Below are positions 1 through 5,039 of a stretch of DNA of 5,541 nucleotides, piece after piece. Position 1 is the stretch's first letter. Each line of letters begins with the position of its first letter. The stretch is from positions 1 through 5,541 of the forward strand of contig VBKA01000095.1 in NCBI GenBank assembly GCA_005879815.1, in the 5' to 3' direction. A program made the position numbers and the translations under genes. The stretch comes from Chloroflexota bacterium. GTDB lineage: Bacteria; Chloroflexota; Limnocylindria; QHBO01. The notes under the pieces were generated by a model. That model did not search any database and had not been told where the DNA came from. It worked only from the letters and a program-made list of their open reading frames with translations.

Positions 1-1422
1 GATCGGCCGATCCTCGTGCTCGAGGATCTGAGCGGAGGCTTCTGGCCGCCGCCCTGGACGGACGACCGCGTTGCATCGGTCCTTCACATGCTGGAGTTGG
101 TGGCGGCGACACCTCCGCCCTCCTGGCTCGTCCCGGCCAAAAGCTCCGGATTTCTCGAACGAGGATGGGGCTTCGTCCGCCATGACCCCGCCCCGCTGGT
201 CGGAACGGGACTGGTCTCGTCCTCGTGGTTGGATGCCTCGCTGCCGACCCTGATCGAGGCCTCGGATGCCTGCCAGATCAACGGTCCCAATCTCCTGCAC
301 CTGGATGTTCGCAGCGACAACATCTGCTTCCGTGCCGATGGGTCGGCGGTCCTGGTGGATTGGAACCTCGCCGTGATTGGCAACCCGCGCATCGACATCG
401 CGTTCTGGCTGCCGACCTTGGTCGCCGAGGGAGGTCCTGAGCCGCAGACGGTCCTGCCTGACGCCGGTCCCGAGGCCGCGGTCGTAAGTGGCTTCTTCGC
501 GGCGCGCGCCGGGCAACCGCCAGTCCCGGGCGCTCCGAGGATTCGGCCTCTCCAGCTCGAGCAGCTCCGACACGCTCTGCCGTGGGTCTGCCGCGAGCTT
601 GGTCTGCCGCAGACACCTGCGGCGCGTGTAAAGGGAGAGATGGCTCGCCTGGGGACCTGGCCTCGACCGGCCGCCGCGTGGCCTGTCCTTGGCTACGCGC
701 TGGTCGCGATCGCCTTCGGACTGGCGCTGGCCGTGCCGTTCGTGAACGCCGCCGGCTTCGTGGAGCTGGAGCTGCTGGACTTCAACCCCGGCCAGTGCGG
801 GGTGACCGATTTCAGTTGCTCCCTCCTGTATGCAGGGTTCCTTCGGGCTGTCGTCGTCGCGCTCGCCGCTGGCGCTCTGTACGGCGTCGGGGCAGCCCTG
901 CGGGTGCGGGCCCCGTGGTGGCGCCTGGCGCTGGCGCTGCCGATCGGCTCGATCGGGCTCCTGGCCGGCTTGCTGTTCGCCCGCGCCACGACCGCCGAAA
1001 ACGACCCGGGGGCGGCCATCCAGAACTTCATCGGCTCATTCGTGCCGATCCAGGACTGGGCCTTCGTCATGATCCAGTTCGCCGTGATCATCCTGCCCAC
1101 GGCGACGGTCTATACCGCGCTCGTGGGTTTGGTCGCCGGCGCAGGTTTGGGCCGCTCGCTGCTGGCTGGCCTCGTCGCGGGCATCGTCGCCACCGCCGCC
1201 TTCGAGCTGACAGTGCTCGTGGTCGACCAGGTAATCGGCTACCACATCGTGGGAACGGAAGGCCAGAAGGTGATGCCGCGGATCGCGACGCTCGGACTGG
1301 CGCTGACGGGATTCCTGGGCGCAGGCGCCGGACTGTGGCTGTTCCGACCCGGATCGCGCGGCGGGGCGCTGAGGAGCCCAACCCCGGGTGGGCAGGCAGG
1401 CGACCCAGCGTCCGTCAGATGA
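1..1422 (+). CDS. APH-like kinase domain fused to a six-helix membrane domain (5' partial)
   Basis: The frame is open from the left edge, and its first residues (RPILVLEDL) read like the hinge of an aminoglycoside/choline-kinase-like phosphotransferase, so the N-lobe and true start lie outside the window. Numbering from the GTG at position 16, the Brenner-type catalytic loop HLDVRSDN is at residues 95-102 (D97 catalytic base, N102 metal ligand). The second metal Asp follows as D115-W116, the 'DW' form usual in APH proteins. Such kinases phosphorylate small hydroxylated substrates; this substrate is unknown. The APH lobe appears to end near residue 208. The chain continues in frame into about six hydrophobic helices (roughly 222-243, 270-295, 301-322, 347-375, 381-408, 423-443), with two Cys (261, 268) in the first loop. 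I do not recognise this membrane domain. An internal ATG at 640, preceded by AAGGGAG at short spacing, could be a second start giving a separate membrane protein. The stop TGA at 1420-1422 overlaps the end of the convergent cyclase gene. Confidence 0.8.
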   Translation, partial: DRPILVLEDLSGGFWPPPWTDDRVASVLHMLELVAATPPPSWLVPAKSSGFLERGWGFVRHDPAPLVGTGLVSSSWLDASLPTLIEASDACQINGPNLLHLDVRSDNICFRADGSAVLVDWNLAVIGNPRIDIAFWLPTLVAEGGPEPQTVLPDAGPEAAVVSGFFAARAGQPPVPGAPRIRPLQLEQLRHALPWVCRELGLPQTPAARVKGEMARLGTWPRPAAAWPVLGYALVAIAFGLALAVPFVNAAGFVELELLDFNPGQCGVTDFSCSLLYAGFLRAVVVALAAGALYGVGAALRVRAPWWRLALALPIGSIGLLAGLLFARATTAENDPGAAIQNFIGSFVPIQDWAFVMIQFAVIILPTATVYTALVGLVAGAGLGRSLLAGLVAGIVATAAFELTVLVVDQVIGYHIVGTEGQKVMPRIATLGLALTGFLGAGAGLWLFRPGSRGGALRSPTPGGQAGDPASVR

Positions 1423-3148
1423 ACGCCGTCGGGGATTCCAGACGCGCCACACGGGGCGGGGGGAACTCGGCCGGCAGGTCCGGGACGACGAGCTGCAGGA
1501 TCTCGTGGCGGCCTGGGATACCTCGCAGCTCGAATTCCCCAAGGACGCGTAGGCCGACGTCCGGAGCCAGCTCGTCGGCGATGGCCTCGCGCGCCGAGGC
1601 GGAGGCGAGAATCTGACCGCCGTGGCCGGCTGAGCCGAGTCGCGCCACCAGGTGGACGTCCATCCCGACGTACCCCTCGTCGCCAATCGCCGGTTCGCCA
1701 GTGTGGAGCCCTATCCGGACCCTCACCGCAACGCCATCGGGCCAGGCGTGGTCACGGAGTTGCCGCTGGATGGCCACTGCGGCGGCCGCCGGTGTGGAAC
1801 CTCTCGGGAATACGGCGAAGAACTCATCGGCCCGGGAATCAATCTCGCGACCCCCATGCTCGCGCACGATCCCTCGTAGAAGCCGCCGCTGTTCCGCGAG
1901 GAGATCGGCATACCGTGCCCCAAGCCGGTCGAGCAACGCTGTCGAACCCTCGATGTCCGAATAGAGAAGCGTGACGCGACCGGCAGGAAGGTTTCGACTT
2001 TCAGCGGCCTGGGCGTGGACCATCGTCTCGAGGCGGTTCCGGTCGATGGAGAGCTCCAGGGCCGCCACCACTGACGTCAACAGTTCGGGGTCGTCGGACA
2101 GGACGGCATCGTGATCGATGGCGGCAAGCGGACTTCCGTCACGCTCCACGAGCCTGATTTCGCGTCCCGGGCTCGCGGACAGGTGAACCAGGCGGCCTCT
2201 GCCGTCCAGGAATGCCTGGGCCGCGGTTGACCAGTAGGCGACCCGGAGTGTTCGGTCGTGAAGCGTTGCCGCGAGGACTTCTTCCAGCCGTTCGGGGGAT
2301 GGGGCCTGTCCGAGCTGGACGATCAGCTGGCCCACCAGGGCGTGATCGAGCCGGGTACGCACGAGGCCAAGGAGAAAGCCGATCGGAACCGCCGCGCGTG
2401 CAAGCACAAGGAGTGTGCCAGTGATGGCCGCGACACCCGACGTTCCTCCTGTGGCCGATGCGCCGGTCACGTTGTACGCCGTGATGTTCGCGGCAAAGGC
2501 TGCCAGGCCAACGGCCCCAGCGAAGAGGACCGGAGCGAGCTGACGTCGGCCGGCGGAACTGGCGCGTCTCCATCGCTGCACGATCAGCAAGAGGACTGCA
2601 AGGCTGATGAGCACTGCGAGGATCCGGGTCACGAGCATGACGGCGTCGTACGCAGCCCCGTTCGGCAGCACTGCGAACGGGTTCCGGCAGTCGCATCCGT
2701 AGTCGGGACTGCGCTCGAGGAGGAGCAGACGGACCGCGTATTGGACGACGCTGACCGCAACCCCGACGGTGAAAAGCGTGCGTGCAGTGCGGGAAAAGAA
2801 TCGACCGGTCGGGTAAGACAGCAAGATGAAGGCGGCGAACAGGTTGGGGAGCCACATGAACGCGTACGAAAGAGCGGTGATCGCGGCATTTGGGACGAAT
2901 ATGAAGTCGGCGATGAACCAGGTGATGCCGGCGCCCGTGATGGCCGGACCGATCACGTTGCCCGGTCTCCGCATCCAGGCGATCGTCCCTGCGACGATGT
3001 ACGACAAGCCCACGAGCTGATCGCCCAGGATCGTCGGCCACGGGAGTGGCTGGGCGACCGAGATCGCGAATGCTGCGGCGGCCGCGACCAATCCGAGCAA
3101 GGCAACGGCGAGCGGCAGGCCTGCGGTGGGCACGCGTCTTGGATTCAC
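1415..3148 (-). CDS. Membrane-anchored class III adenylate/guanylate cyclase-like protein with histidine-kinase-type sensory module
   Basis: 577 residues. Residues 1-265 are hydrophobic, with about seven to eight membrane segments. They include a YPTGR motif (112-116) after a helix, which from memory resembles the N-terminal membrane domain of actinobacterial/chloroflexotal sensor histidine kinases. Residues 270-385 look like the GAF-like linker of those kinases: VAYW at 303-306, then DRNRLE leading a signalling helix at about 369-385. A cyclase homology domain follows in place of the kinase (390-550). It has the first metal Asp in YSDIEGST (D398), the second in RADEFF (D441), and the YVGMDVHLVARL loop. 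The base-specifying Lys position appears to be D437, and the transition-state Asn is replaced by H499, while Arg503 is kept. Product (cAMP, cGMP or none) is therefore unclear. The GTG start at 3148 has no Shine-Dalgarno sequence; a GTG six codons in is an alternative. The stop at 1415-1417 overlaps the convergent kinase gene. Confidence 0.9.
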   Translation of the reverse strand: MNPRRVPTAGLPLAVALLGLVAAAAAFAISVAQPLPWPTILGDQLVGLSYIVAGTIAWMRRPGNVIGPAITGAGITWFIADFIFVPNAAITALSYAFMWLPNLFAAFILLSYPTGRFFSRTARTLFTVGVAVSVVQYAVRLLLLERSPDYGCDCRNPFAVLPNGAAYDAVMLVTRILAVLISLAVLLLIVQRWRRASSAGRRQLAPVLFAGAVGLAAFAANITAYNVTGASATGGTSGVAAITGTLLVLARAAVPIGFLLGLVRTRLDHALVGQLIVQLGQAPSPERLEEVLAATLHDRTLRVAYWSTAAQAFLDGRGRLVHLSASPGREIRLVERDGSPLAAIDHDAVLSDDPELLTSVVAALELSIDRNRLETMVHAQAAESRNLPAGRVTLLYSDIEGSTALLDRLGARYADLLAEQRRLLRGIVREHGGREIDSRADEFFAVFPRGSTPAAAAVAIQRQLRDHAWPDGVAVRVRIGLHTGEPAIGDEGYVGMDVHLVARLGSAGHGGQILASASAREAIADELAPDVGLRVLGEFELRGIPGRHEILQLVVPDLPAEFPPPRVARLESPTAFI

Positions 3149-3154
3149 GGGCTC

Positions 3155-3160
3155 ATGCTC
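3155..3160 (-). promoter_or_regulatory. Possible -10 element for the cyclase gene (leaderless)
   Basis: On the minus strand GAGCAT occupies -12 to -7 relative to the GTG at 3148, with the two most informative -10 positions (A at -11, T at -7) present. No ribosome binding site is visible upstream of the GTG. No convincing -35 was found. The support comes mainly from the same arrangement recurring at other genes in this window. Confidence 0.3.
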
Positions 3161-3272
3161 TATTCGTTATTTCTGCCCAGGTCGCGACGCCCCACGCCGC
3201 TCACTGCTCATGGCGTCTTGTGGTCGCGGGAGGATCTCATGACCGCGAGGCTGCCCGATGCGCCAAAACCCA

Positions 3273-3437
3273 TCAATAGGCGAGGACGGGTATTCCCTGG
3301 CGCTCGAAATGGGGCCGATTCCGGGTCACGACAATCGCGCCCAGCGTTGACGCGACGCCAGCGATGAGCGCATCACCCAGCCCCAATTTTCCGCCTGACC
3401 GATCCGCAGTCGAGTGACTACGATGACTCGCCGTGAG
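3273..3437 (-). pseudogene. C-terminal remnant of a PIN-domain (VapC-like) toxin
   Basis: Read on the minus strand, a frame with no upstream start codon ends at TGA (3273-3275). It gives GKLGLGDALIAGVASTLGA followed by IVVTRNRPHFERQGIPVLAY. This matches the C-terminal third of PIN-domain ribonuclease toxins: a G-D-A-L-I-A helix carrying the third/fourth acidic residue, then the (V/L)VTRN..HF strand and the final IPVL strand. The recognisable part spans about 3273-3392 (39 codons). Upstream the frame has lost resemblance and meets a TAG at 3438-3440. The N-terminal catalytic Asp and the cognate antitoxin are absent, and the region is overlapped by the divergent DUF1801 gene and its promoter, so the fragment is not expected to be functional. 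It is evidently left from a vapBC-type module. The family identification rests on motif recognition, not on a search. Confidence 0.72.
3395..3424 (+). promoter_or_regulatory. Candidate promoter of the DUF1801 gene
   Basis: CTGACC (3395-3400) and TACGAT (3419-3424) each match 4 of 6 positions of the sigma-70 -35 and -10 consensus, with an 18-bp spacer. The -10 ends 8 bases before the GTG at 3433, so the transcript would begin within a couple of bases of the start codon. The promoter lies inside the PIN-domain remnant, which implies it arose or arrived after that gene broke. Confidence 0.4.
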
Positions 3438-3822
3438 CTATGAGCCCGATCCACGCGTCGACGCCTACATCCGCGCGCTGCCGCCGTGGCAGCAGGAGAT
3501 CTGTCAGGAGGTCCGGGCGCTGGTGCATGCCGCGGATCCCGAGGTGACCGAGACCATTAAGCGCACCGTTCAGCCTTACTTCGTGCTGCAAGGCAACATC
3601 TGCGCGCTGCTGGCCGCGAAGGACCACGTCAACGTGTTCCTGTACGACGGCGCCATCGTGCCGGACCCCGAGGATATCATCACCGCAGGTCACGATAACC
3701 AGACGGCGCGCACCGTCGGGTTTCGGCAGGGTGAGCGGATCAACGCCCGCGCGCTCACCGCCATGTTCAAACAGATCATCGCCAACAATCGGGCCGGCGG
3801 CTGGCGCAAGCTCAAGGGCTGA
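3433..3822 (+). CDS. DUF1801 (YdhG-like) domain protein
   Basis: 129 residues, close to the usual length for single-domain DUF1801 proteins. The family pattern is visible. An N-terminal helix (VDAYIRALPPWQQEICQEVR) is followed by ADPEVTETIKRTVQPYF, then a beta-rich core with a VNVFLYDG strand, a conserved basic/aromatic tail, and a final helix (ALTAMFKQIIANNRA). Members are small soluble cytoplasmic proteins; some have been called iron-chaperone-like, but a biochemical role for this one is not established. The GTG at 3433 is chosen because an in-frame TGA lies at 3424-3426, leaving no earlier start. There is no Shine-Dalgarno sequence; a -10-like hexamer sits just upstream. The gene is divergent from the PIN remnant and convergent with the VOC gene, 33 bp away, so it is probably monocistronic. 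Confidence 0.88.
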   Translation: MSYEPDPRVDAYIRALPPWQQEICQEVRALVHAADPEVTETIKRTVQPYFVLQGNICALLAAKDHVNVFLYDGAIVPDPEDIITAGHDNQTARTVGFRQGERINARALTAMFKQIIANNRAGGWRKLKG

Positions 3823-3855
3823 CGGGCCGGGGTCGGTCGCCTGTCGGCAGCTGGG

Positions 3856-4242
3856 TCAGGGCAGCGGCGGGTTTCGCACCTCGGGGAGCTGCTGCAGAGA
3901 CCAGGTGTTGCCGTCCGGGTCGCTGAAGAAGACGAACGAGCCCCAATCCATGACCTGGACGTCACTCGTCTGCACCCCGTGTCCGCGGAGTTCGGCCTTG
4001 GCTGCCTCGGCATCCTGGATCACCATTTGGAGGCCCTTCTGTGATCCGGGTGCCATCTCGGTGATGCCCAGCCCCATCACGATGGAGCAGGCGGAGCCGG
4101 GTGGCGTGAGCTGCACAAAGCGCAGCTGGTCATTGACCTTGTGGTCGTGGTCGAGGTGGAAGCCGACCTGGTCGACGTAGAAGGCCTTGGCGCGGTCGAC
4201 ATCTGTCACTGGAACGGCGACGAGCTCGAGCTTCATGTCCAT
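3856..4242 (-). CDS. VOC superfamily (glyoxalase/bleomycin-resistance fold) protein
   Basis: 128 residues, one pair of beta-alpha-beta-beta-beta modules. The N-terminal module has the signature VPVTDVDRAKAFYVDQVGF (residues 10-28), with the FY pair closing the helix. The middle strand is RFVQLTPPGSACSIVMG. The C-terminal module ends in SFVFFSDPDGNTWSLQQ (102-118). These are hallmarks of the PhnB/YdeN-like, actinobacterial-type VOC proteins that dimerise to form a metal or ligand site. The last strand usually carries a Glu metal ligand in this family (WxLQE), but here the residue is Gln118, and the first-strand His is not evident. Metal-dependent catalysis is therefore uncertain and a binding role is possible. 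Start ATG at 4242; a second ATG two codons in (4236) is an alternative. There is no Shine-Dalgarno sequence, but TAGAGT lies exactly at the leaderless -10 position. The gene is a single transcription unit, convergent with the DUF1801 gene. Confidence 0.92.
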   Translation of the reverse strand: MDMKLELVAVPVTDVDRAKAFYVDQVGFHLDHDHKVNDQLRFVQLTPPGSACSIVMGLGITEMAPGSQKGLQMVIQDAEAAKAELRGHGVQTSDVQVMDWGSFVFFSDPDGNTWSLQQLPEVRNPPLP

Positions 4243-4248
4243 GCGTCC

Positions 4249-4254
4249 ACTCTA
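4249..4254 (-). promoter_or_regulatory. -10 element of the VOC gene, leaderless arrangement
   Basis: On the minus strand TAGAGT, matching TATAAT at 4 of 6 positions including T-12, A-11 and T-7, is followed by six bases and then the ATG at 4242. Transcription would start at or next to the A of the ATG. No good -35 is seen; its expected position (about 4271-4277) falls in the left arm of the neighbouring inverted repeat. Confidence 0.5.
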
Positions 4255-4265
4255 GCCAAGCCCTG

Positions 4266-4398
4266 TGTCAGCCCATTTCAGTTTTTCGTCTGGTCGTCTC
4301 TTCGTCTGGTCGTCTCTTCGTCTCTTCGTCTGGTCGTCTCTTCGTCTGGTCCTCCATTCGTCTGAGACGACCGTCGTGCAATCTGAAATGGGTTGACA
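4266..4398. repeat. 133-bp imperfect inverted repeat element in the VOC/zinc-ribbon intergenic region
   Basis: The arms 4266-4281 and 4383-4398 (right arm CTGAAATGGGTTGACA) are reverse complements at 15 of 16 positions; the one mismatch would be a G-U pair in RNA. Ten bases further in on both sides, a second complementary pair of 9 bp occurs: GGTCGTCTC at 4292-4300 and GAGACGACC at 4364-4372. The equal 10-base spacing on each side makes the element one long interrupted palindrome. The outer right arm also holds a small palindrome, GGTTGACAACC (4391-4401). No flanking target-site duplication is visible and no transposase is encoded. It could be a MITE-like element, the footprint of a structured RNA, or a regulatory hairpin between two genes transcribed away from it. 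Confidence 0.75.
4287..4366. repeat. Tandem array of two alternating 8-bp units
   Basis: From 4287 to 4350 eight octamers run without interruption, built from two variants, A = CGTCTGGT and B = CGTCTCTT, in the order A B A B B A B A. Two degenerate copies follow (CCTCCATT at 4351-4358, CGTCTGAG at 4359-4366). The plus strand is strongly pyrimidine-biased. The unit is not a multiple of three bases and no credible protein crosses it, so it is non-coding. It fills the loop of the surrounding inverted repeat. The copies containing GGTCGTCT (4292, 4308, 4332) can each pair with AGACGACC at 4365-4372, giving alternative hairpins. Confidence 0.9.
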
Positions 4399-4417
4399 AC
4401 CGCGAGTGCAGTCCACG

Positions 4418-4438
4418 CGGGGGCCTGAGCCGCCCCCG
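4418..4438. other. GC-only hairpin between the inverted repeat and the zinc-ribbon gene
   Basis: CGGGGGC (4418-4424) and GCCCCCG (4432-4438) form a perfect 7-bp stem with a 7-base loop. No run of T follows on the plus strand and no run of A precedes it, so it is not a classical intrinsic terminator. It could end transcripts weakly or simply insulate the neighbouring genes. Confidence 0.4.
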
Positions 4439-4481
4439 TCGCGACAACAAAGGTGTCACGGTCGGCGGCGATCATCGGCTC

Positions 4482-4730
4482 ATGAGCCTCCTCGTCTACC
4501 GCCAGTTCATCAACCGCGAACTCCCGCGATTGGAGCGGGGCTGCACCTCCAAGGCAATGTTCATCAGCCGCCGCGAGGCGGTCAGCGCGACCCGTCGCGG
4601 CCATCGCGGGGATGGGGCGTTACACCCGTACCACTGCTGCAACTGCGCCGGCTGGCACCTGGGCCATCGGAGACGAGTCCGTAATCCGACGAGCTGTCAT
4701 ACGGCGCCCCGATTCTCCGTTCAGTATTGA
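4482..4730 (+). CDS. Small Cys/His zinc-ribbon-like protein
   Basis: 82 residues. After a short N-terminal helix the sequence has Cys21, then an ISRREAVSATRRGHR helix (about 28-42), then PYHCCNCAGWHLGHRRR (49-65). The last part gives C52-x2-C55-x3-H59-x2-H62, a plausible zinc site. The order 'single Cys region, SRxEA helix, Y-x-C-x2-C-x2-WHLGH' matches a widespread group of small uncharacterised bacterial proteins I recognise by pattern but cannot name. DNA or RNA binding is a guess from the basic, zinc-binding character. The tail after residue 65 looks unconserved. There is no Shine-Dalgarno sequence before the ATG at 4482; GATCAT sits at -12 to -7, consistent with a leaderless transcript. 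The 3' end overlaps the -35 of the following toxin-antitoxin promoter (TTGACA contains the gene's TGA stop), so the genes are tightly packed but separately promoted. Confidence 0.75.
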   Translation: MSLLVYRQFINRELPRLERGCTSKAMFISRREAVSATRRGHRGDGALHPYHCCNCAGWHLGHRRRVRNPTSCHTAPRFSVQY

Positions 4731-4756
4731 CAGACGTACGGTGCAGCGTACATCCT
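4727..4756 (+). promoter_or_regulatory. Promoter of the antitoxin-toxin operon
   Basis: A perfect -35 hexamer TTGACA lies at 4727-4732. The -10 is less certain: TACATC at 4749-4754 (16-bp spacer) or CATCCT at 4751-4756 (18-bp spacer, with A at -11 and T at -7 if the GTG at 4763 is +1). Either choice places the transcription start at or within a few bases of the antitoxin start codon, which has no Shine-Dalgarno sequence. The -35 includes the stop codon of the zinc-ribbon gene. Confidence 0.55.
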
Positions 4757-4775
4757 ACGTACGTGAAGAGCGTAC
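4735..4775. promoter_or_regulatory. Operator-like row of four GTAC-cored repeats
   Basis: CGTAC occurs at 4735-4739, 4747-4751, 4758-4762 and 4771-4775, i.e. four GTAC palindromic cores spaced 12, 11 and 13 bp apart. The first is part of ACGTACG and the third is inside the perfect palindrome ACGTACGT (4757-4764). They cover the promoter spacer, -10 and first codons of the antitoxin gene. Phd/YefM antitoxins repress their own operons by binding palindromes in this position, and the E. coli YefM site has TGTACA cores about 12 bp apart, so an autoregulatory operator is the natural reading. Confidence 0.55.
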
Positions 4776-5038
4776 CGATCAGTGATCTTCGTCAGCGCGT
4801 TGCGGAGGTCCTCGAAGAAGTCCATGAGTCGGACGAGCCGACCGTGGTGCTTCAGCGCTCGCGAAAGGCGGCGTATCTCGTCAGTCCGCAACGATACGAG
4901 CGAGACCAGGCTGAGCTCTCGACCCTGCGACGCGCTTTGTTTCTCTCCGAAGTCCGCGAGGCGGAGGCGGAGTACCAGGCCGGCGCGGCGCACGAATTCG
5001 ATGACGTGGAGGCGCTCATCGAAGAGCTGAAAGGCTGA
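4763..5038 (+). CDS. Phd/YefM-family antitoxin
   Basis: 91 residues from the GTG at 4763. The N-terminal half is the Phd/YefM DNA-binding fold: KSVPISDLRQRVAEVLEEV (residues 2-20), then the strand EPTVVLQRSRKAAYLVSPQRYE, where the conserved 'hydrophobic-VSP-x-x-YE' end is clear. The acidic C-terminal part (AEYQAGAAHEFDDVEALIEEL) is the kind of extended segment that wraps and neutralises the partner toxin. It should bind the downstream RelE-type toxin and, as a complex, repress the operon through the GTAC-cored repeats overlapping its start. A TTG at 4727 in the same frame would add 12 residues, but those overlap the -35 hexamer and do not look like the family, whose proteins begin at about this MKSVPIS. 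There is no Shine-Dalgarno sequence before the GTG. The toxin start follows after 1 base. Confidence 0.92.
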   Translation: MKSVPISDLRQRVAEVLEEVHESDEPTVVLQRSRKAAYLVSPQRYERDQAELSTLRRALFLSEVREAEAEYQAGAAHEFDDVEALIEELKG

Positions 5039-5039
5039 C

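Noticed and set aside
582..1616. Plus-strand open frame overlapping the kinase-membrane gene in another frame (344 codons)
   Set aside because: Arg/Gly-rich, no recognisable motif, and fully overlaps a frame with HLDVRSDN, DW and regular hydrophobic helices.
2258..3367. Long plus-strand open frame opposite the cyclase gene (369 codons)
   Set aside because: It is antisense to a protein with clear membrane and cyclase domains, its product is a low-complexity charged sequence, and it shows no family resemblance. High GC makes such frames common. An ATG at 3241 in this frame has a GGGAGG before it, but the 42-codon tail it would start runs over the PIN remnant and looks like noise.
3823..3855. 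Bidirectional terminator between the convergent DUF1801 and VOC genes
   Set aside because: Only a 5-bp CTGAC/GTCAG complementarity exists, produced by the two TGA stops themselves. No stable stem or T-run is visible in the 33-bp gap.
4266..4398. CRISPR array or integron attC-like site
   Set aside because: The repeat unit is 8 bp with no spacers, so it is not CRISPR. No integrase or attC core sites were seen, so attC is not supported either.
4393..4398. TTGACA in the right arm of the inverted repeat as a -35 for the zinc-ribbon gene
   Set aside because: No -10-like hexamer lies 16-18 bp downstream (4415-4422 is GC-only), and the sequence is explained by the small palindrome GGTTGACAACC.
4268..4604. 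Minus-strand open frames crossing the octamer array
   Set aside because: Their repetitive RRDEETTRR-type products are simply the 8-bp array read in three frames, and one overlaps the zinc-ribbon gene. No conserved sequence outside the repeat.
4727..4762. TTG at 4727 as the antitoxin start
   Set aside because: The extra 12 residues overlap the -35 and operator repeats and do not fit the Phd/YefM N-terminus, which aligns well from the GTG at 4763.
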